DNA of 64,000 nt, from NCBI RefSeq assembly GCF_001644195.2, contig NZ_LWBL02000011.1:1-64000 (forward strand), read 5' to 3'. This stretch comes from Bacillus marinisedimentorum. GTDB lineage: Bacteria > Bacillota > Bacilli > Bacillales > Bacillaceae_O. Numbering within the stretch: position 1 is the stretch's first letter; each line of letters opens with the position of its first letter. The translations under genes were made by a program, and so were the position numbers. This document shows, piece after piece, positions 9,421-17,669 of the stretch. Below the pieces are notes generated by a model, which saw only the letters and a program-made list of their open reading frames with translations, ran no database searches and had not been told where the DNA came from.

Positions 9421-9591
9421 TCATTTTTTCAGTTCTTCAAAAGCAATGGTGAAACCCAACGTGTTTTTCAGGTAATTGCGGCGGTCTATCGTCATCACAT
9501 CAAACGAATCACAAATGGAAATGATTTGTCCCTGCAAGGTGATCTCATCCCCTGCAAGTCTGCGTGGATAGCCTTTACCATGCCTTGTGAA
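9421..9591 (-). pseudogene. HD-GYP phosphodiesterase remnant
   Basis: The minus strand reads HGKGYPRRLAGDEITLQGQI and then DSFDVMTIDRRNYL and AFEELKK before a stop at 9421. This is the C-terminal part of an HD-GYP cyclic-di-GMP phosphodiesterase, including the GYP motif. The frame runs into TAG just upstream and no N-terminal HD part is found. It is a fragment about 57 codons long. The bases between 9228 and 9420 show nothing else. Confidence 0.7.
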
Positions 9592-9673
9592 GTGCTACTG
9601 GCCTGTGATTATTTATCAAAAACATGGTTAATAATAAATAGTGGCCTGACATATGGAAACGATGGGATAACCA

Positions 9674-9706
9674 AAAAGGTAACCAGTCTAATTTGGTCAC
9701 CTTTTA
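9674..9706 (-). terminator. rho-independent terminator
   Basis: The hairpin AAAAGGTAACCA / TTGGTCACCTTTT lies just beyond the stop of the ferredoxin gene. Confidence 0.7.
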
Positions 9707-9712
9707 TCGCAT

Positions 9713-10054
9713 CTACTTAAAAACAGCCTGGCATGCGAGCCGATATCCGTTGCGGGAAAGTGTTCCCAATTTCTTTTGCTCAGCATCGTTTACGGAGGTA
9801 ATGAGATCCTTCCCATTTAGTACTTTTACCTGGCACTTGCCGCAGGTCCCCTTTTTGCACTTATAATCCAGTTTCATGTTCTGGTCGAGTGCAGAATCGA
9901 GGACCGTTTTATTCCGAACAGGCATCACCTGATAATGGGAACGGTGCTGTTCAATTTCAAGAGGCTTTTTTTCAGGGGATGATGAAAAAGTTTTCCGTTC
10001 AAACGATGGTTTGCTGCCCTGCTTTAAAGATCCGATTGTTAACCGTTTTGTCAT
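9713..10054 (-). CDS. 2Fe-2S ferredoxin with encapsulin targeting peptide
   Basis: This 113-aa protein has a 2Fe-2S ferredoxin domain with cysteines at about 66, 71, 74 and 108 (CKKGTCGKC and YRLAC). Its N-terminus MTKRLTIGSLKQ carries the motif LTIGSLK. The nearby IMEF cargo ends LTVGSLKKS, an almost identical encapsulin cargo-loading motif. Known Firmicute IMEF-encapsulin operons include such a ferredoxin, proposed to reduce stored Fe(III) for release. A linker of about 40 residues joins the peptide to the domain. The GTG at 10063 is another possible start, but AAAGGA suits the ATG better. Confidence 0.85.
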   Translation of the reverse strand: MTKRLTIGSLKQGSKPSFERKTFSSSPEKKPLEIEQHRSHYQVMPVRNKTVLDSALDQNMKLDYKCKKGTCGKCQVKVLNGKDLITSVNDAEQKKLGTLSRNGYRLACQAVFK

Positions 10055-10103
10055 TCTTTTCACCGTCCTTTGTTAACGATTTGTGACCAAGACGCGAAGC
10101 CTA

Positions 10104-10132
10104 TTGACCGTAACTTGTTTATCATTTACAAT
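10104..10132 (+). promoter_or_regulatory. sigma-A promoter of the Fur-controlled gene
   Basis: TTGACC at 10104-10109 and TACAAT at 10127-10132 are separated by 17 bp. This is a near-consensus vegetative promoter reading toward the gene at 10179. Confidence 0.7.
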
Positions 10133-10135
10133 GAT

Positions 10136-10154
10136 GATAATGAGAATCGTTATC
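10136..10154 (+). promoter_or_regulatory. Fur box
   Basis: GATAATGAGAATCGTTATC matches 17 of 19 bases of the classical Fur box. It is extended by perfectly symmetric flanks (TGATGATAA / TTATCATCA). It sits immediately downstream of the -10 element, over the expected start point. Bound Fur should therefore block transcription toward 10179 when iron is plentiful. It also lies upstream of the divergent ferredoxin gene. Confidence 0.85.
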
Positions 10155-10178
10155 ATCAATAAAGGGGAGAGTATCATC

Positions 10179-10643
10179 ATGAACAATCAAATTAACGGTT
10201 TTGACGATATGCACACCGTCCTTGCGAATGAAAGGAAAGTTGGAGGCGTGATTGAAAGCGATTACCTTCGCCTGTCATCCGGAGAAATGTTCAAAAATGT
10301 CGCCATTACTAAAGTCGAATTGATGGGTTCTGCTCTGTGTTCCATTGGATGTGTTACCGAAGAAGGCGAACTGCTGCTTATAAATGTGAAAGAAATCAGT
10401 ATGATCCACCAGCCCCACCATAAGAAAATTTATGAAATGGCCAACCAGGCATACAAGCAAGTTAAGCTGCAAGAAAAAATGAAATATTTGAAGCGGCTCT
10501 TTGACTTAAATGACGGAAGTTACAACCCTCTCTTCGCAGAAGAAGCTATGATGATTATTGATGATATCGGTCTGCATAATGTGAAAAAAGAGTTGGATAT
10601 CAGCAGCGTTTATCCTGATGAAAAAGTATATACCATTGCATAA
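10179..10643 (+). CDS. unknown Fur-controlled protein of the encapsulin locus
   Basis: I do not recognise this 154-aa soluble protein. It has a beta-rich first half (GGVIESDYLRLSSGEMFKNV, then GELLLINVKEI) and a helical, charged second half. There is no signal peptide or obvious metal motif apart from HQPHH near residue 77. The start at 10179 follows GGGGAGAG by seven bases. The gene is divergent from the targeted ferredoxin and behind a consensus Fur box. It converges on the encapsulin gene across a shared terminator. A role in iron mobilisation is an inference from position. Confidence 0.8.
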   Translation: MNNQINGFDDMHTVLANERKVGGVIESDYLRLSSGEMFKNVAITKVELMGSALCSIGCVTEEGELLLINVKEISMIHQPHHKKIYEMANQAYKQVKLQEKMKYLKRLFDLNDGSYNPLFAEEAMMIIDDIGLHNVKKELDISSVYPDEKVYTIA

Positions 10644-10645
10644 AT

Positions 10646-10682
10646 AGCAAAGTCAGGACTCAACAGGAGCCCTGACTTTGCT
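10646..10682. terminator. bidirectional terminator
   Basis: A perfect 12-bp stem AGCAAAGTCAGG / CCTGACTTTGCT lies between the convergent Fur-controlled gene and the encapsulin gene. Confidence 0.8.
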
Positions 10683-10699
10683 GCTTTACGGCTGAACCT

Positions 10700-11548
10700 T
10701 TACTCATCAGGATCTTCAAGTGTGCAAATTGCCGTAGGACGTTTTATTCTCAAAACAATGGATTCATACACCCTGAAGAAATAATTCATGTTTTCTTCAT
10801 CTAAGAAGGCTGTATCAAAGTCACTGGCGATTGCCAAGTCAAGGTTTTGTCTGCCCGGGTCCAAGACAACACCCCGCTTGCCGCTGATCATCGGAGACTG
10901 GAAAACTCCGGCTGTCATCAGTTCGCGCACATGATCAATCTCCAATACATGGGTATCCTGGTGAACCCGATGGATAAGGGCATACAATTCCGGGGACAGA
11001 ACAAGGGCAAACGGCCCCGTATGGCCCATCTTCAGCAGTTTGTTTCTGGCTTCCACCACATCAGAAAACGCATTGCCGGATTTCATCCAGTCACTGCGTA
11101 TGTGAGAAAGGTTTCCTTTCACATTCATAATGCCTTTAAGGTTGAACTCTTCGGCCCCGTTAAAAATTAGATCATCTTCAACGAGTGCGCATTGCTGGGC
11201 GGCATTTGCCGAAGCAGAAAAATCAATCGGGCTGTTGAGTGTCTTCGCCTGTTGAATATCTCTCCTGTAAAGGACAAAGTCCTTATACAATAAAGGAATG
11301 GTCAGATTGACCCGCCGAGTGGGGTTGGAGAGCTCTGAATCAGCTCCGTGGATGCTCATGCCTCCGCGGCCGGGTGCTTCATAAATATCTGTCGGCACAG
11401 ACTGGACCCCTTCTCCCAATGGTCCGTAAATGTCAATGAATCGCCTGCCGACCAGCTGTTTTTTCGCGTGATCGAACACCGTCTGATCCAGTTCATCCCA
11501 CTCCGTATTGCTTAACGGCGAGTCAGCATATAAGCTTGTCTTCTGCAT
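10700..11548 (-). CDS. encapsulin shell protein (family 1)
   Basis: This 282-aa protein is an HK97-fold encapsulin of the linocin M18-like family. Typical segments are FIDIYGPLGEGVQSVPTD, the GADSELSNPTRR loop and AAQQCALVEDDLIFNG. Many copies assemble into a hollow compartment that encloses cargo bearing a short targeting peptide. It follows the IMEF cargo gene by 14 bases on the same strand. The related IMEF shells that have been studied form unusually large iron-storing compartments. That property is known for relatives and is only inferred here. Confidence 0.93.
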   Translation of the reverse strand: MQKTSLYADSPLSNTEWDELDQTVFDHAKKQLVGRRFIDIYGPLGEGVQSVPTDIYEAPGRGGMSIHGADSELSNPTRRVNLTIPLLYKDFVLYRRDIQQAKTLNSPIDFSASANAAQQCALVEDDLIFNGAEEFNLKGIMNVKGNLSHIRSDWMKSGNAFSDVVEARNKLLKMGHTGPFALVLSPELYALIHRVHQDTHVLEIDHVRELMTAGVFQSPMISGKRGVVLDPGRQNLDLAIASDFDTAFLDEENMNYFFRVYESIVLRIKRPTAICTLEDPDE

Positions 11549-11562
11549 ACATATAAGCCTCC

Positions 11563-12165
11563 TTAAGATTTCTTTAAGCTTCCGACTGTCAGTTTTGGCC
11601 TTGCTGAATTCATTTCCGGTTCATCCGCTAATACCGCTTCATTGTCCGGCTGTGAATATGACTCGACTTTCAAGTTTGCGTCGATTTCCTCTTTTTCATC
11701 AGTTGGAATGGAAGCATTCAGGTTGATCGTATCAAATTCTTCGTTCAATGTTTCCAAAAGCCGTTTTGACTGCTGGTAATCCTCTGCAGTCAAATCCCGC
11801 AATGCCTGAATCGGCTGTTCGAATTCAGTATCTTTGAAGGTGTACAGGGAGAGATCCAAGTGTTCTAAGAAGTTATGTAATCCGAACTTTTCCAGGCTGA
11901 TGTCCTGCAAAAGGTGGACAAATTCGGTGCTGTCCGGTGAGACCTTCGATTCGCTGCTGCTGATTGCATCAAGTTTTGGCAATAACTGTTCCAGCCGGTC
12001 AAAACGGTGATCTTCCTCTTCATAAATATGATGCCAGTAGAGACGTTCATGCTCATCTTCGGCTTTTTCAATAACAGGCGTTATGATATCTTTAAATTCA
12101 TTTAAAGCCTCTCGTGTCCGCTTGAAAATATCCTCTAATTCGGAAAAAGATGTTGCCATTATCAT
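11563..12165 (-). CDS. IMEF cargo: iron-mineralising encapsulin-associated Firmicute protein
   Basis: This 200-aa protein is a helical ferroxidase-like cargo. Residues 1-130 are four-helix-bundle-like and rich in Glu and His (ERLYWHHIYEEEDHRFDRLEQL). A long acidic linker follows. The final residues 192-200, LTVGSLKKS, are an encapsulin targeting peptide. IMEF proteins oxidise Fe(II) inside the shell. The gene is first in the leftward IMEF-encapsulin operon. The start has AGGTGG upstream; ATG at 12165 or 12159 is possible. No promoter or Fur box was identified in the 296 bases upstream (12166-12461). Confidence 0.9.
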   Translation of the reverse strand: MIMATSFSELEDIFKRTREALNEFKDIITPVIEKAEDEHERLYWHHIYEEEDHRFDRLEQLLPKLDAISSSESKVSPDSTEFVHLLQDISLEKFGLHNFLEHLDLSLYTFKDTEFEQPIQALRDLTAEDYQQSKRLLETLNEEFDTINLNASIPTDEKEEIDANLKVESYSQPDNEAVLADEPEMNSARPKLTVGSLKKS

Positions 12166-12461
12166 ATCACCACCTATTTATTTTCACCTTGCCGGTTGAA
12201 CAGTACACCAGCATCTATTCCAGTTCCAATGTAGTTTCCCAAAGACTTTTGGTTATATTCAACGTATCAAACATCCGGTTGAATCTCAAAGGAAAAGGCC
12301 ACCCTATTGTTTCTGAATGGCTGAGATGACTGGAAACTTAAACTTGTAAATACCCTTACCTCGTTAATATAAAACGCGGAACGCATTACCGTATGATACG
12401 TATTCTGCATCTATATATCGTTTCCTGTCGAAATCGTTCGTAAAATATATCCCAATCATTT

Positions 12462-13016
12462 TTAATTTGTTTTATTCAGTTCCTTTGCCAGATCCGTAAC
12501 GGCATGAACGAAATCAGCCTTACTTTCAGTATAAGCCTCTCTGTCATGCTTATATATTATTGCTGACCTCCGTTTTAATTTGGCATACTCGCTTGCTGCA
12601 GAAGGATTTCCTCTTAGAAAATCCCTGAAATACAAACGCTCCCATAAAAAATCCTGTGTTTTTGTTCCCATATGGATATGGAAAGATACGTTGTCCAGGC
12701 CGGCTGGCGTATAACCTTTGACAAACATTAAATGATTTTCCTGCTCTTTCATATGTATATAACCATTTTGATCCATCACATGGATGATCTTTTCCCGGAT
12801 ATCAGTTTCCTCCGGTATTTCTACTAATATGTCTATGGTCGGCTTGGCTGATAAACCTGGAACAGCGGTACTGCCAATGTGTTCTATACGTAAAGCAATC
12901 TCCGCACCAAGTATCTTTACTAGATCTTCCTGTTCCTTTTCGTAAATAGAGGGCCAACTTGCATCATAGGGGACTACCGTTATCGGATATAATTTTCCAA
13001 GCTCTTTTTTATTCAT
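12462..13016 (-). CDS. GrpB family protein
   Basis: This 184-aa protein is a GrpB/UPF0157 member, a nucleotidyltransferase-like fold. Diagnostic segments are VPYDASWPSIYEKE, RIEHIGSTAVPGLSAKPTID and a late ERLYFRDFLRGNP. In some proteins this domain is fused to dephospho-CoA kinase. The reaction of the free-standing form is not established. AAAGGAG precedes the start. Confidence 0.9.
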   Translation of the reverse strand: MNKKELGKLYPITVVPYDASWPSIYEKEQEDLVKILGAEIALRIEHIGSTAVPGLSAKPTIDILVEIPEETDIREKIIHVMDQNGYIHMKEQENHLMFVKGYTPAGLDNVSFHIHMGTKTQDFLWERLYFRDFLRGNPSAASEYAKLKRRSAIIYKHDREAYTESKADFVHAVTDLAKELNKTN

Positions 13017-13040
13017 ATATTCTCCTTTCAGTTCAATGAC

Positions 13041-13363
13041 TTATCCTTTTGCTTTTGAAAACACGAAAAGGCAAATCCGATAAATTAGAATGAAAAAAAG
13101 GAATACAATGAAGACGGAAAGGAAAAATTGATTTGCATGGAACTCGGTTCCGCAGCAGTCAATGCCGTATACATAAGGCAGAGGGGATCGATTTTCGGCC
13201 ATTTCAGTTCAATGAAGCCGATAGGAAAACCGATCAAGACAGGAAACGCATTTTCCAGCTCTTCGTAAGTCCGTATCTGTTTTCCGCCATATAACCGAGA
13301 CATTATTACAAACACAAATGCGGTAATCAATAGGCCTGAAAAAACTTTAATCTCTTTTCTCAT
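13041..13363 (-). pseudogene. two-helix membrane protein with a frameshift
   Basis: The start ATG at 13363 follows TAGGAG by eight bases and reads MRKEIKVFSGLLITAFVFVI. After about residue 62 (LKWPKID) the frame gives a Ser-rich tail. Another frame instead continues PLPYVYGIDCCGTEFHANQF, then a second membrane helix and a basic end, stopping at 13041. The natural product is probably about 107 aa, broken by one indel in the C-rich stretch near 13180. No family is recognised. Confidence 0.6.
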
Positions 13364-13427
13364 ATCAATGCTCCTATCAATCATCGAGCTGGCTTGATTT
13401 TAAACCTGCCGGCATGTCTTCTGGATG

Positions 13428-13865
13428 TCAGCTTCGAGTTTTTTTCTCCAGAATCGCTTTTAAAACTTGAAGATTTTCTCCTACTGCTTTTTTCAGGTTG
13501 CCTTGAAAAATTTTCGCGACAAGCCCATTCATCCCTGAAGAATGAATGGTTACATTATTTGTTAGCATTGTCTTTTCGGCATCAGAAGTGATTTCATAGG
13601 CTACTGAATATGGAAACCAGCCTCCGCTCAATTCCATTGTCAGCTTCTTGTTTTCAATACGCTCCGTTACGGTCACATTTTCCATTCCCGGCCCGATCTG
13701 ATTCCTATGTAACTGGTACTTCTCCCCTTCGGCGCCATAACCTGTCCTTTTGATTTCTGATACGGCATAATTCCACTCAGGGTAATTTTCCATCCTGTTT
13801 AAGTAATTGAATATTTCCTCAGGTGCAGACTTTATCATCAGTGTATTACTAAATTGAAGCATCAT
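13428..13865 (-). CDS. SRPBCC (START-like) protein
   Basis: This 145-aa protein has the polyketide cyclase / AHSA-like fold. It shows SAPEEIFNYLNRMENYPEWN near the start and a final amphipathic helix. Such proteins bind hydrophobic ligands. The start ATG follows AGAGGG. It is downstream of and probably co-transcribed with the ArsR-type repressor gene, with a 72-base gap. ArsR-SRPBCC pairs are common in Bacilli. Confidence 0.85.
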   Translation of the reverse strand: MMLQFSNTLMIKSAPEEIFNYLNRMENYPEWNYAVSEIKRTGYGAEGEKYQLHRNQIGPGMENVTVTERIENKKLTMELSGGWFPYSVAYEITSDAEKTMLTNNVTIHSSGMNGLVAKIFQGNLKKAVGENLQVLKAILEKKTRS

Positions 13866-13936
13866 ATTTACCCTCTTTTCATATGTAGTATAAAACTTAA
13901 AACTGTTATACAGATTAAAGCCAGCACTGACTATTC

Positions 13937-14248
13937 TTACTCCATACAACTGTTTTCCACCATTTCAATGAGTCCTTTCAATTTTTGAAGAGCATCTTTT
14001 GCATCCAAGTAGTACATGTGTTGTTTCCCGGCCTTTTTCATCTTAACCACCTTAGCCTCTTTAAGGATTTTCAGATGGTGGGAAATCGCAGGTCTTGATG
14101 TTTTCGTCAAGGAAGTGATTTCACTTACACTTAATCTTTCATGCTCAATAAGAATCATGATGATGTCCTGCCTTACTGGATCTCCAAGAGCTAAAAGCAG
14201 GGGAACGTTTTCCCGGAACGATTCCTTGATTGAGTTTGCAATTTCCAT
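13937..14248 (-). CDS. ArsR-family transcriptional regulator
   Basis: This 103-aa protein is a winged-helix repressor. The recognition region reads VSEITSLTKTSRPAISHHLKILKEA at about residues 40-65. No CxC metal site of the ArsR/SmtB type is visible, so it may be a non-metal member. It probably controls itself and the SRPBCC gene. The palindromes TAACGTTA and GTTTAAAC lie just upstream at about 14260-14278. Confidence 0.9.
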   Translation of the reverse strand: MEIANSIKESFRENVPLLLALGDPVRQDIIMILIEHERLSVSEITSLTKTSRPAISHHLKILKEAKVVKMKKAGKQHMYYLDAKDALQKLKGLIEMVENSCME

Positions 14249-14258
14249 TTTTTACCCC

Positions 14259-14280
14259 CTAACGTTAACGTGTTTAAACT
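14259..14280. promoter_or_regulatory. candidate ArsR-type operator
   Basis: The stretch contains TAACGTTAACG and GTTTAAAC palindromes directly in front of the regulator gene. This is a plausible autoregulatory site, assigned on position and symmetry only. Confidence 0.35.
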
Positions 14281-14404
14281 CATAAACATATAGTACCATT
14301 ATAAGGATTCCATAACAAAATATAAGATGTTATTACATAATGAGCTAAGGACCGCTAAATAAGCTTGTTCTGAAACCGATATTAAAGAAGGAGGTGAACA
14401 TAAA

Positions 14405-14725
14405 TTGAACGTTTTTTATGCAATCTTTTTTTCGTTGATATCTTTTATTAATTATGCCTTTCTGTTTGTCCTTGCTACAGCTTACTTAACCTATTACATA
14501 ACATTCGAGAGTGCAACCGGGATAATGAATTGGATGCAAATTGGCATGCCTGTCCTATCTATCATCCTCTCGATTTTAACCGGCATATTCTTCTACATAC
14601 TATTTAAAAAAAGGCTTGATAAAGTAATAAACATTTTTGCTTCTCTGCAAGTTATTCTTTTTTTATATAGCATTTATAAAATAGTACTGATTCTAGGAAA
14701 TAATTCAATTACTATCTATCAATAA
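14405..14725 (+). CDS. three-helix membrane protein
   Basis: This 106-aa protein has three hydrophobic helices (about 3-30, 46-70, 76-98). It starts at TTG, eight bases after GGAGGTG. No family is recognised. The 200 bases after it (14726-14928) contain one GC hairpin (GCCGCC / GGCGGC, 14836-14864) without a clear T run. Confidence 0.6.
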   Translation: MNVFYAIFFSLISFINYAFLFVLATAYLTYYITFESATGIMNWMQIGMPVLSIILSILTGIFFYILFKKRLDKVINIFASLQVILFLYSIYKIVLILGNNSITIYQ

Positions 14726-14928
14726 GCTGCCAACTGGTACTTGGAGACAACTGCAGGTGAACAGGGGTAAAAAGTTAACGATCACCCAGGGCTGGAGTTA
14801 CATATACTCTTAAACGAGTAAAGTCCATTGCAGCCGCCTTCAGTATTTCCAGGCGGCAGGAATCTATCATCACCTTCACGAATTTTTATCACTCACTAGA
14901 AGATAATTAAATGACCAGTTCATGCCTT

Positions 14929-16035
14929 TCAATCCAAAGTGGAAACCGTCTTTTTTGCCATAACTGCGAGTTCAAGCCTTTCAAGTGTTTTGCAGTACTC
15001 ATTTTCAATCTCCCCATTAAGAAAATCCTCTGCCCCCTTAAAATAGTCCGCTACCTGTATTATATCTTCAAACCAATCCCCGGGTTCGGCCGCGGGATGT
15101 TTTATATTTTCCCAGGAACTCTCTAGAACGGGGCTGTATATTCTTCTTCCTCCCGGCCGCAGTTTGCAGCCTTTCAATTGAAATTGATACTCTTCCCCCG
15201 GAAGGCCTTCATGGATTTTGTTGAAAATATGCGGCCAGAAATCTTTTCTTGAACCGGTATGGGGTTGGCTCATTGCCCACTTTTCCGCACCTTTTAATAC
15301 ATCTGTATCATTAAATAGGACCGCATATAAACGCTTTCCCAGCAGAATCCGCTGATGCAAGGATTCAAACTGGTTAACCGTCTGCCCTGCAAGGTTTACC
15401 GATCCATTCTTAACATAGGGAAAAAGAATATGATTAAAGGAAAGCAGGTCCTGAATTATAAATTCCAGCTTGTTAAAAACCTCTTTTTTATAACGTGGAT
15501 GCTGTATGACCCTTTCTTCAATATAATTTTGCTCATTCACAATAAGGGCCGTTGTAAGAACAGACTCGTTTTTATTTTTCCAAAAGTGGTTCCATATAGT
15601 TTCCATGAAAATTGAAATATGGAGATAAGGCAGAAGGAAAAACAACGGTTTTCCTCTTTTCAGGCTTTCACGATAAAGCAGCAGCTGCGGGTAAGCATCC
15701 TGGAAAATAAGCCAATTCCCTCTTTCTATGAAAGAGAAAAACATTTCCCCTTCCTTTTTCGATAACAGTCTTATTAATAACTCACATTTCAAATCGGTCA
15801 TGTTCCAGCCGCCATTCCTGGAGACCATATGTGCCAGAAAGGCCCAGTGGACTTCTGGATGTTCCATGTAAAAATCCAGGTAAGCCTTTGTTCTTGTTAC
15901 GTTGTTTTTATTCAAATTCCCTGTTTCCTGTCTGATTCGATGGATTAGCTCTGTCTCTTCACCGGTTAGGGAAATGTGCTGTTTTCTTTTTTTGTTTTTC
16001 TTTAACCCTTGTTTGATCACCTTAATATGGTTCAT
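14929..16035 (-). CDS. yppC: DUF2515 protein (YppC-like)
   Basis: This 368-aa protein matches DUF2515, the family of B. subtilis YppC. Key segments are NNVTRTKAYLDFYMEHPEVH and AFLAHMVSRNGGWNMTDLK near residues 40-85. Its function is not known. The start is uncertain. The ATG at 16035 is chosen because the family begins near here. The strong GGGGGGAGG lies about 21 bases upstream and would suit a non-standard codon better. An open frame runs on to 16143. Confidence 0.75.
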   Translation of the reverse strand: MNHIKVIKQGLKKNKKRKQHISLTGEETELIHRIRQETGNLNKNNVTRTKAYLDFYMEHPEVHWAFLAHMVSRNGGWNMTDLKCELLIRLLSKKEGEMFFSFIERGNWLIFQDAYPQLLLYRESLKRGKPLFFLLPYLHISIFMETIWNHFWKNKNESVLTTALIVNEQNYIEERVIQHPRYKKEVFNKLEFIIQDLLSFNHILFPYVKNGSVNLAGQTVNQFESLHQRILLGKRLYAVLFNDTDVLKGAEKWAMSQPHTGSRKDFWPHIFNKIHEGLPGEEYQFQLKGCKLRPGGRRIYSPVLESSWENIKHPAAEPGDWFEDIIQVADYFKGAEDFLNGEIENEYCKTLERLELAVMAKKTVSTLD

Positions 16036-16237
16036 GTTCTGTTTTCTTATGAAAATCCTCCCCCCTCGGCGGAGTTTTCTTCTGTTATATATGTATGTAT
16101 CGGTGGAGGGGGTTTTGCCGGGAGTGAACGGTTTTGCGGTCATCCCTATTAGTTAGGATAAATATATGCAGACAAGAAAAAAGGAGGTTCGGGGAGCGCA
16201 ACATGAGAAATGTCACGAAATGCATCCTAAAAACCCA

Positions 16238-16266
16238 AAAAAAAAACGCCCAGAAAATAGGCGTTT
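16238..16266 (-). terminator. rho-independent terminator
   Basis: The hairpin AAAAACGCC / GGCGTTTTT has an A run on one side, giving a T run on the minus strand. It ends the three-gene operon at 16416-19059. The remaining bases to 16415 show nothing else. Confidence 0.75.
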
Positions 16267-16415
16267 TTGGATGTTCCTGATTACCGATTAGAAAATGAAG
16301 CCGACCAAAGCACAACAAAGACTCTTTTTTCACAAGCAAACGGGTTATTGCTGACAATGTTGATGAAATTACTTCCCCTAAGCTTTATTATTCTTCAAAT
16401 TTCTGAAGGGGACTG

Positions 16416-17669
16416 TCATCCCCCGTTCCTTATATACCGGGCCGCATCACTATACAGCCCGCTCTGGTTGGAGTATTTTATATAATTCTTTATCGTTGTG
16501 AGCCACTCAAGCGTTGAAGGCGATGTTTCTTCCACGGCCTTGATCAGGTCTTCCATTTCAATCAGCCGCTCTTGGCCGGTTTCCATAATTTCCGTTAATA
16601 CATTTTCGGTCGCAGTTTCAATGACGTTTTCGATATCCGCTCCGGAATAATATTCGGTAAGGGCCGCCAATTCCCCAGCCGATACTCCGGGAGCAATCGG
16701 CTTTCCTGCAAGCTTCAGTTCGAATATTGCCGTACGTGCCGCAAGATCAGGAGGCGGCACAAATACCAGCTTGTCAAACCGGCCAGGCCGTTTGAAGGCA
16801 GAATCGACGTCCCACGGCATGTTCGTCGCACCGATGATCAGCAGTTTATCCGTATCTGTATGGACGCTCTCCATCTCTGTCAGCATCGAATCGACAAGCG
16901 GCCTCATCAAATCGGAATTCGCTTTGGAGCGGTTATACCCGAGCGTATCCACCTCATCAAAAAACAGCACCGCAGGCCGATTTGCCCGCGCCGTCTCAAA
17001 CACCGCGTGCAAATTCCGCTCGCTCTCACCGAAGTAGGGGTTTAGAATATCAGATATATGAACGGGATAAAAATTGGCCCCCATCTCCCCTGCTGTCGCC
17101 TTGGCGATATAGGTTTTCCCACACCCCGGAGGGCCATACAGCAATATGCCGCCGCCCGTTTTTTTCCTGAATTTCGAGAACAGCCCCGGGTTGGCAAATG
17201 GTTTGATGATTTTCATTTCGATTGTCTTCTTCAACGGATCAAGTCCGCCGACATCTTCAAACGTGATTCGCTTCGGCCGGCGGTCGTCCAGATAGGATAC
17301 ATTCTTTTCTTGATGCTTCCCCTCCAGTACAGTTAGTTGTGCCCTTTGTGGTTCGGGACTGCCTGCAGGAGGAGTTGCTTCCTCATCCAGAGCCGCTTCC
17401 CCGGCCACTTTTTCATCTGTCATAACTTCAGCTGCAGGGATACTCTCCTTTGGCTCAGATGCCTCATCCAATGAAAAAACAGCCTTCTTCAAATAGCTGA
17501 GGACAAACTGCTCCATTTCTGCGTCTTCCTGGCCAAGCGCCTGTGAAAATGCGTACAGGCCATCTGCAAGCCGGCCGGCCTGAAGATATTCTTCCCCCAG
17601 CATATACCACGCTTGAACATTCTCTCTGTCCTTTTCTACTATTGTTTCAAGCATCGCGATTCGGTCCAT
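16416..17669 (-). CDS. AAA ATPase with N-terminal TPR-like region
   Basis: This 417-aa protein begins with a tetratricopeptide-like segment (about 1-65). An acidic, low-complexity linker follows (70-120). The AAA module (about 135-330) has Walker A GPPGCGKT at 179-186, Walker B LFFDEVD at 235-241 and an arginine finger region RPGRFDK. A C-terminal lid helix bundle completes it. It resembles membrane-associated AAA proteins that remodel protein complexes. It is last in a three-gene operon, its start directly abutting the stop of the TPR gene. Confidence 0.85.
   Translation of the reverse strand: MDRIAMLETIVEKDRENVQAWYMLGEEYLQAGRLADGLYAFSQALGQEDAEMEQFVLSYLKKAVFSLDEASEPKESIPAAEVMTDEKVAGEAALDEEATPPAGSPEPQRAQLTVLEGKHQEKNVSYLDDRRPKRITFEDVGGLDPLKKTIEMKIIKPFANPGLFSKFRKKTGGGILLYGPPGCGKTYIAKATAGEMGANFYPVHISDILNPYFGESERNLHAVFETARANRPAVLFFDEVDTLGYNRSKANSDLMRPLVDSMLTEMESVHTDTDKLLIIGATNMPWDVDSAFKRPGRFDKLVFVPPPDLAARTAIFELKLAGKPIAPGVSAGELAALTEYYSGADIENVIETATENVLTEIMETGQERLIEMEDLIKAVEETSPSTLEWLTTIKNYIKYSNQSGLYSDAARYIRNGG

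Noticed and set aside
14833-14866. Terminator after the three-helix membrane gene
   Set aside because: The GCCGCC / GGCGGC hairpin is real but is not followed by a T run on either strand.
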